In this document: positions 36,496 through 44,427 of the stretch, piece by piece
Layout: the number at the start of each line of letters is the position of its first letter
How positions within the stretch are numbered: position 1 is the stretch's first letter
From: Alphaproteobacteria bacterium
GTDB taxonomy: Bacteria; Pseudomonadota; Alphaproteobacteria; Rhizobiales; Rhizobiaceae
Assembly: GCA_016861165.1 (NCBI GenBank)
Contig: BOKV01000006.1
Span: forward strand, 1-64,000
Reading direction: 5' to 3'
DNA: 64,000 bases
Notes under the pieces: generated by a model
Seen by the model: only the letters and a program-made list of their open reading frames with translations
Databases searched by the model: none
What the model was told of the DNA's origin: nothing
Program-made: the position numbers and the translations under genes

Positions 36496-36987
36496 TCAGC
36501 GGCGCTTCATGTCGATCTCGAGCGATTTCAGCGGCACGTCGCGCGTCCTTATCGACACCTGCTGGCGGGTCTTCGAATAGGCGACCTCCATTGCGCCATT
36601 GACATTGCCGCTGACGGTGAAGCTGATCTTGTTCTCGGTGGCGATGCCCGAGATGGCGCCGGCGGCGCTGAAATATTTCTCTTCCCAGAAGCCGAGCAGC
36701 CGGCCGGCATTGGACGACAGCCGCGCGACCATGCGGATGTCGCGCTCGCCGCTCAGGCAGCGGATGACGAGGCGAAGCTGCAGCGCATTGCCGCTGTGCT
36801 CGGCCTCGCAGGCGATGCGCTCGCGCGTGCCGTCGCGCATCGTCATGATGCCGCTGCCGGCCCATTTGCCGATGATCGAGGCGAAGGGGTTGATGGTCAC
36901 GGCGGTGGCCGGGCCGGCCGGCAGCAGCGCCGCCATGGCGAGGCCCGCGACGACTGCGGCCGATCCGAGTGTGATGCGGTAGGGCAT
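36496..36987 (-). CDS. Exported protein of unknown function at head of Mla operon
   Basis: A 163-residue protein with a signal peptide (MPYRITLGSAAVVAGLAMAALLPAGPATA). The mature part FASIIGKWAGSGIMTMRDGTRERIACEAEH then SGERDIRMVARLSSNAGRLLGFWEEKY reads as a small lipocalin-like beta-barrel. I cannot name the family. It lies 9 bp before the MlaE-type gene on the same strand, so it probably belongs to the lipid-transport operon as a periplasmic component. The ATG at 36987 is chosen because the signal peptide begins there. Confidence 0.7.
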   Translation of the reverse strand: MPYRITLGSAAVVAGLAMAALLPAGPATAVTINPFASIIGKWAGSGIMTMRDGTRERIACEAEHSGNALQLRLVIRCLSGERDIRMVARLSSNAGRLLGFWEEKYFSAAGAISGIATENKISFTVSGNVNGAMEVAYSKTRQQVSIRTRDVPLKSLEIDMKRR

Positions 36988-37120
36988 GCGGTTAGCTCCG
37001 ATGACGAGGGCGTGCGCCACGTCTGATGGCGTCCGCCATATTGGGCCGGTGCAGGCCGGCCGCCTTGCTCGAAATCAATTCGGCCGCCCCTGTTGCGAAT
37101 GCCATATCGCTCCGGCCGAC

Positions 37121-37151
37121 AAAAAAGAAGGGGCGGGAGGCCCGCCCCTTC
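37121..37151 (-). terminator. Rho-independent terminator of the pyrimidine-type ABC operon
   Basis: On the minus strand GAAGGGGCGGG pairs with CCCGCCCCTTC around a 3-nt loop and is followed by six T residues (A-run at 37121-37126 on the plus strand). It lies 25 bp after the binding-protein stop at 37177. This is a textbook intrinsic terminator and the clearest one in the window. Confidence 0.88.
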
Positions 37152-37176
37152 CTGTCTTCGGTCCGGTTGGCGCCGG

Positions 37177-38178
37177 TCAGTTGAGCGCCTTGTCGGTGAT
37201 CATGTGCGTCCAGGCGCCCTCCGGCACCTTGGTGATGACCGGGTCGGAACCCTCCGACATCAGCGACTGCACGGTGCGCTCGAAGTCGGCCGGGTCGAGG
37301 GAGCCGTTGGAGCCGGCGGTCAGCTTGGCGATCTCGCCCATCATGCGTTTCTGGTGTTTCTCGGTCTGCGCGCCGGTGGCGTCGTTTTCGAGCACGATGT
37401 CGGCCGCCTCGTCGGGGTTGGCCTCGGCATATTTCCAGCCCTTCATCGAGGCGCGCACGAAGCGCACCATGCGGTCGACAAAGGCCTCGTCCTTGAGGTT
37501 GTCCTCAAGCACGTAAAGGCCGTCCTCGAGGGTGGCCACACCCTCATCCTGGTACTTGAACACGACCAGATCGTCCGGCGACAGGCCGGCATCGATCACC
37601 TGCCAGTACTCGTTGTAGGTCATGGTCGAGATGCAGTCGGCCTGCTTCTGGAGGAGCGGGTCGACGTTGAAGCCCTGCTTGAGCACGGTGACGCCCTCCG
37701 GACCGCCGTCGGTCGGCATCTTGAGCTGGCTCATCCAGTTGAGGAACGGGTACTCGTTGCCGAAGAACCAGACGCCGAGCGTCTTGCCCTTGAAATCGGC
37801 CGGCGTGGCGATGCCGGTCTCCTTGCGGCAGGTCAGCATCATGCCGGACGACTTGAAGGGCTGGGCGATGTTGACCAGCGGCACGCCCTTCTCGCGACTG
37901 GCGAGCGCGGCCGGCATCCACTCGACAACGACGTCGGCGCCGCCGCCGGCGATCACCTGCGGCGGGGCGATGTCTGGGCCGCCCGGCTTGATCTCGACGT
38001 CGAGGTTCTCCTCGGCATAGAAGCCCTTGTCCTTGGCGACGTAGTAGCCGGCGAACTGGGCCTGGGTCACCCATTTGAGCTGCAGGGTCACCTTGTCGGC
38101 CGCCTCGGCCGACAGCGCGGCGAGCGACAGGCCGATGGCCATGGCGCCGGTCGAAAGGGCGAATGTCAGTCTCTTCAT
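37177..38178 (-). CDS. ABC transporter substrate-binding protein, NMT1/THI5-like
   Basis: A 333-residue periplasmic binding protein with a signal peptide (MKRLTFALSTGAMAIGLSLAALSAEA). The NMT1/THI5-like fold is seen in LQLKWVTQAQFAGYYVAKDKG, PPQVIAGGGADVVVEW and LGVWFFGNEYPFLNW. Homologues bind thiamine-precursor pyrimidines, riboflavin, or other pyrimidine-like molecules. Lying next to pyrimidine-breakdown genes, a pyrimidine ligand is the likely inference. The ATG at 38178 has GAGGGAAGAAG upstream. It is the last gene of the operon; a T-run terminator follows. Confidence 0.88.
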   Translation of the reverse strand: MKRLTFALSTGAMAIGLSLAALSAEAADKVTLQLKWVTQAQFAGYYVAKDKGFYAEENLDVEIKPGGPDIAPPQVIAGGGADVVVEWMPAALASREKGVPLVNIAQPFKSSGMMLTCRKETGIATPADFKGKTLGVWFFGNEYPFLNWMSQLKMPTDGGPEGVTVLKQGFNVDPLLQKQADCISTMTYNEYWQVIDAGLSPDDLVVFKYQDEGVATLEDGLYVLEDNLKDEAFVDRMVRFVRASMKGWKYAEANPDEAADIVLENDATGAQTEKHQKRMMGEIAKLTAGSNGSLDPADFERTVQSLMSEGSDPVITKVPEGAWTHMITDKALN

Positions 38179-38200
38179 GTCTTCTTCCCTCTTGAATGGT

Positions 38201-39064
38201 CTATCCACCACGGACAGACGGATGCCAGAACGTGACGGCCCTTTCGGTCAGGGCCACCACGCCGTAGAACAGGGAGCCCGCGAGCGCCGCGACCGCGATC
38301 TCCGCCCAGACCATGTCGATGTTCATCCGGCCGACCTCGGTCGAAATCCGGAAGCCCATGCCCACGATCGGGGTACCGAAAAACTCGGCGACGATGGCGC
38401 CGATCAGCGCCAGCGTCGAATTGATCTTCAAGGCATTGAATATGAAGGGGGCGGCCGCGGGCAAGCGCAATTTGAGCAGGGTTTGCCAGTAGCCGCTCGC
38501 ATAGGTGCGCATCAGGTCGCGCTCCATGTGTCCGGCCGCCGCCAGGCCAGCCGACGTGTTGACCAGCATCGGAAAGAACGTCATCACGACGACGACGGCG
38601 GCCTTCGACTGCCAGTCGAAGCCGAACCACATCACCATGATCGGGGCGATGCCGATGATCGGCAGCGCCGAGACGAAATTGCCGAGCGGCAGCAGCCCGC
38701 GCTGCAGGAAGGGCGAGCGGTCGATGAGGATGGCGACGACGAAGCCGAGGCCGCAGCCGAGGAAATAGCCGGCGAGCACCGCCTTCAGAAAGGTCTGGCG
38801 GAAATCGGCCCACAGCGTCGGCACCGACGAGACGAGGCGCGCCCAGATCGCGCTCGGCGGCGGCAGCAGCACCGACGGCACGGCGAAGCCGCGCGTGAAG
38901 CCCTCCCAGATGACGAGCAGCGTCACCCCGAAGAGCAGCGGCACGGCGATCGACTGCGCCCGCGCCGTGAGCGGCCCCGACGGCCTGAGCCGCACCAGCC
39001 ACTCATTGGCTGCCCAGGCGACGAGCCAGAACAGCGCCGCGCCGAGAACGAGCGTCGTGTTCAT
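38201..39064 (-). CDS. ABC transporter permease (SsuC/TauC type)
   Basis: A 287-residue inner-membrane permease with about seven predicted helices. The coupling motif region DLMRTYASGYWQTLLKLRLPAAAPF carries the EAA-like loop (AxGxxxxxxxxxLPAA). The gene starts at ATG 39064 and lies between the second permease gene and the binding-protein gene. Two permeases in one operon suggest a heterodimeric channel. The open frame upstream to 39166 lacks hydrophobic sequence and is not used. Confidence 0.9.
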   Translation of the reverse strand: MNTTLVLGAALFWLVAWAANEWLVRLRPSGPLTARAQSIAVPLLFGVTLLVIWEGFTRGFAVPSVLLPPPSAIWARLVSSVPTLWADFRQTFLKAVLAGYFLGCGLGFVVAILIDRSPFLQRGLLPLGNFVSALPIIGIAPIMVMWFGFDWQSKAAVVVVMTFFPMLVNTSAGLAAAGHMERDLMRTYASGYWQTLLKLRLPAAAPFIFNALKINSTLALIGAIVAEFFGTPIVGMGFRISTEVGRMNIDMVWAEIAVAALAGSLFYGVVALTERAVTFWHPSVRGG

Positions 39065-39122
39065 GCCAGCGCCCTCCGGCGCCGGCGGCGGAACGGACGC
39101 GCGCAAGAAGCGCCGGCGGCGC

Positions 39123-40001
39123 TCACGGTCGCTCTCCCATGCGACGCATGACCATTGTCTGGGCAAGGCCGACCACCATCACTAGGCAGGCGGCGAGCGC
39201 GGCGGCCATGAACAGCGCCGACCAGATCTGGATCGTCTGGCCGTAATAGGAGCCGGTGAGCAGGCGCGCGCCCAGCCCCGCGACGGCCCCGGTCGGCAGT
39301 TCGCCGACGATGGCGCCGACCAGGCTGATGGCGACGGCGACCTTCATCGAGGTGAACAGGAACGGGGTGGCGGCCGGCCAGCGCAGCTTCCACAGGGTCT
39401 GTGAGCGCGAGGCGTTGTAGGTTCGCATCAGGTCGAGATGGATCGCTTCCGGGCTGCGCAGGCCCTTTACCATGCCGACGACGACCGGGAAGAACGACAG
39501 GTAGGTCGAGATCAGCGCCTTGGGCAGCAGGCCGGACAGGCCGATGGCGTTGAGCACCACGATGATCATCGGCGCCACCGCCAGGATGGGCACGGTCTGG
39601 CTGGCGATGACCCATGGCATCACCGACTTGTCCATCGCCCGGTTGTGGACGATGCCGATGGCGAGCAGGATGCCGAGCGCCGTGCCGATGGCGAAGCCAA
39701 GCAGGGTGGCCGACAACGTCACCCAGGCGTGATAGACGAGGCTGCGCCGCGACGTCACCGCCTTGTTGACCGTCGTGTCCCACAATTCGACGAAGACCTG
39801 GTGCGGCGCCGGCAGCACCGGCCGCTCCTGAGCCATGGTCCTTTCCAGCAGTTCGCCGAAGGCGATCTCGCGGCCGGCGCGGGCGGCCTGGTCACGTTCG
39901 AAGGGCGCGTTGAGGAAGAACGTGCCGGCGTACCAGATCAGCACGATGACCGCGACCACGGCCATGACCGGCACCGTCCTGCCCTGCGCCAGCGCCCTCA
40001 T
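39123..40001 (-). CDS. ABC transporter permease, second subunit
   Basis: A 292-residue permease of the same family. An N-terminal helix (VPVMAVVAVIVLIWYAGTFF) and a periplasmic loop precede the core, whose coupling loop is DLMRTYNASRSQTLWKLRWPAATPF. The ATG at 40001 overlaps the acetyltransferase stop by 4 nt. It pairs with the permease at 38201-39064 and is energised by the ATPase at 40470-41333. Confidence 0.9.
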   Translation of the reverse strand: MRALAQGRTVPVMAVVAVIVLIWYAGTFFLNAPFERDQAARAGREIAFGELLERTMAQERPVLPAPHQVFVELWDTTVNKAVTSRRSLVYHAWVTLSATLLGFAIGTALGILLAIGIVHNRAMDKSVMPWVIASQTVPILAVAPMIIVVLNAIGLSGLLPKALISTYLSFFPVVVGMVKGLRSPEAIHLDLMRTYNASRSQTLWKLRWPAATPFLFTSMKVAVAISLVGAIVGELPTGAVAGLGARLLTGSYYGQTIQIWSALFMAAALAACLVMVVGLAQTMVMRRMGERP

Positions 40002-40480
40002 TGGCGGCCCCGCCAACGCATGAGCAGGGTGGGGATGCCTTCCTCGGTGTCGACCCTGCGGCCCTCCGGCACCTCGACGAAGCCTTCGCGCGCGTAGAAA
40101 CGCCGCGCAGCGAGGTTGGGCTCGAACACGGTGAGCTCGACCCGTTCGGGGTGGTCCTGCTTGGCGCGGTCGATCAGCATGGCGCCGAGCCCGGCGCCAC
40201 GCGCGTTCGGCGCCAGATAGAGCGCGTGGACCATGCCGGTCGGCGCCACCGACATGTACCCGACGATGTCGCCGTCGAGCTCGGCCAGCCACAGGGCGCG
40301 GCTGGCCAAAAGCGTTGGCGTGAAGAAGCCGGCGACCTGCTCGCGGCTGTGGACGCGCGGCAACCACTCCGTCTCGTCGATGTAATCGTTGACGATGCGC
40401 GCGCAGGCGGGCAGGTCGGCGACGCCGGCAAGGCGCAGGACGGGCCGCCGCCCGGTCGCGCGGGCCGCCTCACTCCTCAT
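39998..40480 (-). CDS. GNAT N-acetyltransferase within the ABC operon
   Basis: A 160-residue GNAT protein. ALYLAPNARGAGLGAMLIDRAK is the acetyl-CoA-binding loop, and LTVFEPNLAARRFYAREGFVEV is the C-terminal strand-helix pair. It overlaps the ATPase gene by 11 bp upstream and the permease gene by 4 bp downstream, so it is translated with the transporter. That position suggests it modifies the imported compound or its amine product, but this is an inference; the substrate is unknown. Confidence 0.88.
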   Translation of the reverse strand: MRSEAARATGRRPVLRLAGVADLPACARIVNDYIDETEWLPRVHSREQVAGFFTPTLLASRALWLAELDGDIVGYMSVAPTGMVHALYLAPNARGAGLGAMLIDRAKQDHPERVELTVFEPNLAARRFYAREGFVEVPEGRRVDTEEGIPTLLMRWRGRQ

Positions 40481-41333
40481 AGCTGTGCCCGGCCCTCAAC
40501 CCCTCGCGCACGCGGTGGGCGATTTCGAGGAACTGCCTGGATTCGCGGATTTCGAGCGGCCTTTCCCGCGGCAGGGTCGATTCGATGACGTCGGTGACGC
40601 GGCCCGGCCGAGGGCTCATCACCACGATGCGCGTCGACAGGTAGACCGCTTCGGGGATCGAGTGGGTGACGAAGCAGATCGTCTTGTTGGTGCGCGCCCA
40701 CAGTTCCAGCAGCTGCTCGTTGAGATGATCGCGCACGATCTCGTCGAGTGCGCCGAACGGCTCGTCCATCAGCAGGATGTCGGCGTCGAAGGCGAGCGCC
40801 CGGGCAATCGAGGCGCGCTGCTGCATGCCGCCCGACAACTGCCAGGGATATTTCTTCTCGAAGCCGGTCAGGTTGACGAGATCGAGCGAACGCTGCACCC
40901 GTTCCTTCCGCTCTGTGGCCGCGTAGCCCATGATCTCGAGCGGCAGGGCGACATTGTTCTCGATCGTGCGCCACGGATAGAGGGCCGCCGCCTGGAAGAC
41001 GTAGCCATAGGCGCGGTTCAGTCGGGCCTGCTCGGGCGCCACCCCGTTGACCAGGATGGTGCCGCCGGTCGGCTGTTCGAGGTCGGCGATGACACGCAGG
41101 AGCGTCGTCTTGCCGCAGCCCGACGGGCCGATGAACGAGACGAACTGGCCGCGGCCGACCTCGAGGTCGACATTCGACAGCGCATTGACCGGCCCGTCAT
41201 CCGTCTCGAAGGTTAGCGACAGCCCGCGCGCCGAGATCACGGTCGGCGCGCCGTCGCCGGCCCGGCCCGGCCCGGCGCCGGTCTTGGCCGGGCGCGCCGC
41301 GGCCGGCTGTGCTGCCCCTGTGCTTCGTTTCAC
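40470..41333 (-). CDS. ABC transporter ATP-binding protein (SsuB/TauB type)
   Basis: A 287-residue ATPase with Walker A FIGPSGCGKTTLLRV near residue 65, signature LSGGMQQRASIARAL near residue 165, Walker B ILLMDEPFGALDE and switch His in FVTHSIPEAVYL. The start is taken at the GTG at 41333 (VKRSTGAAQ); the open frame extends to 41414, which would overlap the divergent cupin gene. It is the first gene of the importer operon (ATPase, GNAT, permease, permease, binding protein). Confidence 0.9.
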   Translation of the reverse strand: MKRSTGAAQPAAARPAKTGAGPGRAGDGAPTVISARGLSLTFETDDGPVNALSNVDLEVGRGQFVSFIGPSGCGKTTLLRVIADLEQPTGGTILVNGVAPEQARLNRAYGYVFQAAALYPWRTIENNVALPLEIMGYAATERKERVQRSLDLVNLTGFEKKYPWQLSGGMQQRASIARALAFDADILLMDEPFGALDEIVRDHLNEQLLELWARTNKTICFVTHSIPEAVYLSTRIVVMSPRPGRVTDVIESTLPRERPLEIRESRQFLEIAHRVREGLRAGHSYEE

Positions 41334-41407
41334 TGGCGATGCCCCCGCAGCTTCATTTCCGCGCAAACCGTTGTAGGATCGTGACGAGGCGAGAGGAATG
41401 CGGCCCA

Positions 41408-41845
41408 ATGGCACCCGTCAACAGACCAAGGACGACCGAACCGAACACCCCGGGCTGCCGCAAGGTCGTTGCAAGCACGACCTATGCCGGCAAGCAGGGC
41501 TTCAACTATTTCGAGGGCGTGGCGCGCGAAACGGTTGGCGCGCGGGCGATCTGCATGCACCTGCTGACTATACCGCCCGGCGGCCGCGCCAAGGCGCACA
41601 AGCACGACAGCCACGAGACGGCGATCTACGTCCTGTCGGGGCGGGCGATCATGTATTGGGGCGAGCGGCTCGAGCATTGCATGGAGACGGTGGCCGGCGA
41701 CATGGTCTACATCCCGGCCAACATGCCGCATTTGCCGATCAACAATTCCAACGCGCCGGTGACCGCCGTCATCGCCCGCACCGACCCCAACGAACAAGAA
41801 AGTGTGATGCTGCTGCCCGAACTGGAGGCGCTTGTGGAAGGCTAG
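41408..41845 (+). CDS. Cupin-domain protein
   Basis: A 145-residue single cupin. Motif 1 is PPGGRAKAHKHDSHETAIYVLSG with the usual metal-binding His-x-His and Glu, and motif 2 is GDMVYIPANMPHLPIN. The ligand and reaction are unknown; small cupins near catabolic genes often hold or isomerise metabolites. The ATG at 41408 has GAGAGGAA upstream. It is the only plus-strand gene inside the pyrimidine block, lying between the dihydropyrimidinase and the importer. Confidence 0.88.
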   Translation: MAPVNRPRTTEPNTPGCRKVVASTTYAGKQGFNYFEGVARETVGARAICMHLLTIPPGGRAKAHKHDSHETAIYVLSGRAIMYWGERLEHCMETVAGDMVYIPANMPHLPINNSNAPVTAVIARTDPNEQESVMLLPELEALVEG

Positions 41846-41893
41846 TCCGGCTCCGCGCCAGGCGCCGGCGGCCACCGACGACAGTCCCGCCAT

Positions 41894-43345
41894 TCACACC
41901 CCGCTCGCCGGAATGCCGGTGCGCTCCACCCTGCGCGGCGCGACCATTTCCTTCCAGGCCGACAAGGCCTTGTTGACCGCCATATGCGGCTCGCGGGCGA
42001 CGAACTCGCCCTGGCCCGGCCGCGCCTTGACCTTGCCGTCGTCGACGACGAGCTGGCCGCGGGTCAGCACGAAGCGCGGCAGACCCTTTACCTTGAAGCC
42101 CTCGAAGACGTTGTAGTCGATCACCGACTGCTGCTTCCTTGCCGTGATCTTCTTGGTCTTCTCCGGATCCCAGACGACGATGTCGGCGTCGGCACCTTCG
42201 ACGATGGCGCCCTTCCTCGGATACATGTTGAGAATCTTGGCGATGTTGGTGGACGTGACGGCGACGAACTCGTTCATGGTCAGCCGGCCGGTGTTGACGC
42301 CGTGCGTCCACAGCATCGGCATACGGTCTTCGAGGCCGCCGGTGCCGTTCGGGATCTTGGTGAAGTCGCCGACGCCGAAACGCTTCTGCTCGGTGGTGAA
42401 CGAGCAATGGTCGGTGGCGACGACCTGCAGCGAGCCGGCCTGGAGACCGGCCCACAGCGAATCCTGATGCAGCTTGTTGCGGAAGGGCGGGCTCATGACG
42501 CGGCGCGCGGCATGATCCCAGTCCTTGTTGAAGTATTCGGTCTCGTCGAGGACGAGGTGCTGGATCAGCGGCTCGCCAAAGACGCGCATGCCCTTCTGGC
42601 GCGCCCGGCGGATCGCCTCGTGCGCCTGCTCGCAGGAGGTGTGGACGACATAGAGTGGCACGCCCGCCATGTCGGCGATCATGATGGCGCGGTTGGTCGC
42701 CTCGCCCTCCACTTCCGGCGGCCTCGAATAGGCGTGCGCCTCCGGCCCGTCATTGCCCTCGGCGAGCAGCTTCTGCTGCAAGGACGCGACGACGTCGCCG
42801 TTCTCGGCATGGACCAGCGGCAGCGCGCCGATCTCGGCGCAGCGCTTGAACGAGGCGAACATCTCGTCGTCATTGACCATCAGCGCGCCCTTGTAGGCCA
42901 TGAAGTGCTTGAACGAGGTGATGCCCTTGTCGACCACCTTGGGCATCTCGTCGAACACCTTCTTGCCCCACCAGGTGATGGCCATGTGGTAGGAATAGTC
43001 GCAGCAGGCCTTGCCCGACTTGTTGTGCCACATCTGCAGCGCTTCCAGCAGCGACTGCTTCGGCGCTGGCAGGCAGAAATCGACCACCATGGTGGTCCCG
43101 CCCGACAGCGCCGCCCGCGTGCCGCTCTCGAAATCGTCGGCCGAATAGGTGCCCATGAACGGCATCTCGAGATGGGTGTGCGGGTCGATGCCGCCCGGCA
43201 TGACATAACAGCCCGTAGCGTCGAGGTCGTGATCGCCGTGCAGGTCCGGGCCGATGGCGATGATCCTGTCGTGCTTGACCAGCACATCGGCCTTCCAGGT
43301 GCGGTCGGCGGTGACGATGGTTCCGTTCTTGATGGCTTTGGACAT
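41894..43345 (-). CDS. hydA: Dihydropyrimidinase
   Basis: A 483-residue amidohydrolase that opens dihydrouracil or dihydrothymine to the N-carbamoyl beta-amino acid. The binuclear zinc ligands begin in PGGIDPHTHLEMPF, the carbamylated lysine is in ITSFKHFMAYKG, and further His ligands follow (LPLVHAENGD, YVVHTSCEQAHEA, VATDHCSF). Length is standard. The first 57 bases of the gene are repeated upstream at 43495-43551. It follows the amidohydrolase gene on the minus strand with a toxin-antitoxin insert between. Confidence 0.94.
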   Translation of the reverse strand: MSKAIKNGTIVTADRTWKADVLVKHDRIIAIGPDLHGDHDLDATGCYVMPGGIDPHTHLEMPFMGTYSADDFESGTRAALSGGTTMVVDFCLPAPKQSLLEALQMWHNKSGKACCDYSYHMAITWWGKKVFDEMPKVVDKGITSFKHFMAYKGALMVNDDEMFASFKRCAEIGALPLVHAENGDVVASLQQKLLAEGNDGPEAHAYSRPPEVEGEATNRAIMIADMAGVPLYVVHTSCEQAHEAIRRARQKGMRVFGEPLIQHLVLDETEYFNKDWDHAARRVMSPPFRNKLHQDSLWAGLQAGSLQVVATDHCSFTTEQKRFGVGDFTKIPNGTGGLEDRMPMLWTHGVNTGRLTMNEFVAVTSTNIAKILNMYPRKGAIVEGADADIVVWDPEKTKKITARKQQSVIDYNVFEGFKVKGLPRFVLTRGQLVVDDGKVKARPGQGEFVAREPHMAVNKALSAWKEMVAPRRVERTGIPASGV

Positions 43346-43373
43346 TTATGGCTCCCAGGAGTGGCGGGACGTT

Positions 43374-43426
43374 CCTCTCCCCGCCGGGGAGAGGTCGGCA
43401 GGCGCGAAGCGCAGGCCGGGTGAGGG
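43374..43426. repeat. Rhizobial intergenic palindromic element
   Basis: CCTCTCCCC and GGGGAGAGG form a perfect 9-bp stem around GCC (43374-43394), followed by GGCAGGCGCGAAGCGCAGGC and a GTGAGGGGG end. This resembles the short CTCTCCCC-type palindromes scattered between genes in rhizobia. It lies between the dihydropyrimidinase start and the scar ORF. Confidence 0.6.
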
Positions 43427-43446
43427 GGAAAGGCTGGCGTCCTTGA

Positions 43447-43551
43447 TCATCCCACAATCCCCGTCGTCTCCGCAGCCTCGCGGAACAGGACGACGGCCTT
43501 CCAGGTGCGGTCGGCGGTGACGATGGTTCCGTTCTTGATGACCTTGGACAT
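43447..43551 (-). pseudogene. Fusion scar: dihydropyrimidinase head joined to amidohydrolase tail
   Basis: A 34-residue open frame. Residues 1-19 (MSKVIKNGTIVTADRTWKA) match the first 19 of the dihydropyrimidinase with one change. Residues 20-34 (VVLFREAAETTGIVG) match the last 15 of the Zn-dependent amidohydrolase (DVLFHAVVETAGIVG), including the stop. It is therefore what remains of a second hydA head and a second amidohydrolase tail joined in frame by a deletion. It is too short to fold as an enzyme. Confidence 0.8.
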
Positions 43552-43594
43552 GGGTTCCCCTATTGTCTTTTCCGCGTTGGGCAAATGCACGCAA

Positions 43595-43948
43595 CTATTC
43601 CCGAGGGTGTGCCCGGCTCAATAGGTCGAGATCCAGCATGATCATCAACGCGCGGTCGATTCTCCCCATTGATGGATGGTCCAGCTTTCCGATGTGTTGA
43701 TGTATGCGATGCGCGGGAATCGCATACAACTTGTCGACCATGACCTTCGATTCCCTTTTCAGGCCGTTCTCCGCTGAAGGCTTTATGTCGACACGCAGAA
43801 TCTTCGCACCTTCGTCGAAGGTAGTCAGCAGGGCAATGATGTAGCTTTCCAGCTTGCCATCGAGCCGGTCGTTTTGAAGAATAACGGCGGGCCTCGGCTT
43901 GCCATAGTCACCCGGAAGGGAAACGATCACTAGGTCGCCCCGCTTCAC
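43595..43948 (-). CDS. PemK/MazF-family mRNA-interferase toxin
   Basis: A 117-residue type II toxin. It starts MKRGDLVIVSLPGDYGKPRPAVILQND, the strand pair with the conserved 'RGD-V' and 'G-K-RPA-V-Q' features of PemK/MazF RNases. VMVDKLYAIPAHRIHQHIGKLD follows. It cleaves mRNA when free of antitoxin. The start overlaps the antitoxin stop by 4 nt. GC is markedly lower than in neighbouring genes, which points to acquisition. Confidence 0.9.
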   Translation of the reverse strand: MKRGDLVIVSLPGDYGKPRPAVILQNDRLDGKLESYIIALLTTFDEGAKILRVDIKPSAENGLKRESKVMVDKLYAIPAHRIHQHIGKLDHPSMGRIDRALMIMLDLDLLSRAHPRE

Positions 43949-44181
43949 TTATCGTTCTCTTCCATTTCTTCGATCAGCCGCATCGATTCACGAGCAGCTT
44001 CCTCGACCCAGAGGTTTACGTCCGCCTCTTCCTCGGACGCAGCTATCAGTTCGCAATCCTTGTAAACCTGATCCCAAACTTCATCCGACCAGATATCCGG
44101 CAACCAGACTTCGACAGGTCGGAGGCCTTCCTTGCGAAGTGCCTCTCTCTCTTCATTCGTCAACTCTCTCGGTCGGCCCAT
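43945..44181 (-). CDS. MazE-like antitoxin (DUF3018 type)
   Basis: A 78-residue antitoxin (82 if the ATG at 44193 is used). It has a short basic start (MGRPRELTNEEREALRKEG), then LRPVEVWLPDIWSDEVW, the family's 'GLRPV-x-W-PD' block, and an acidic C-terminal tail (SEEEADVNLWVEEAARES) that should wrap the toxin. GGAGG lies 5 bp before ATG 44181. It is co-translated with the PemK-type toxin and is expected to repress its own promoter; no operator was pinned down. Confidence 0.85.
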   Translation of the reverse strand: MGRPRELTNEEREALRKEGLRPVEVWLPDIWSDEVWDQVYKDCELIAASEEEADVNLWVEEAARESMRLIEEMEENDK

Positions 44182-44229
44182 GGCGGCCTCCATTCGTTCG
44201 AAACGCCCATTATCAGCACTTGTCGGCCA

Positions 44230-44290
44230 CTATTCAACAATCCCCGCCGTCTCACCACCGCACGGAATGCGCACGTCGGCGCTCTTGTCG
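44230..44290 (-). repeat. Degenerate copy of the amidohydrolase 3' end
   Basis: The minus strand reads ADVRIPCGGETAGIVE and stop, against ADVLFHAVVETAGIVG and stop at the true gene end (44428-44480). The base sequence CAATCCCCGC(C/T)GTCTC is shared by both and, with changes, by the scar at 43447. It lies just upstream of the antitoxin gene. The copy is diverged, so the event is older than the scar. Confidence 0.6.
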
Positions 44291-44427
44291 GGCGATCGCA
44301 TGTTCGCCTCGAAAGGCGACAGCATTAGAGACACTGCTCCAGTTCCTCTATGCCATCCGGCGAGATCATGAACATGCCCCGTCGGCAAGTGCTGCCAACA
44401 AACATATGTGGAATGTCGGCAAGCCCC

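Noticed and set aside
41984..43423. A 479-residue plus-strand frame over dihydropyrimidinase
   Set aside because: Shadow of a gene with complete zinc-site motifs.
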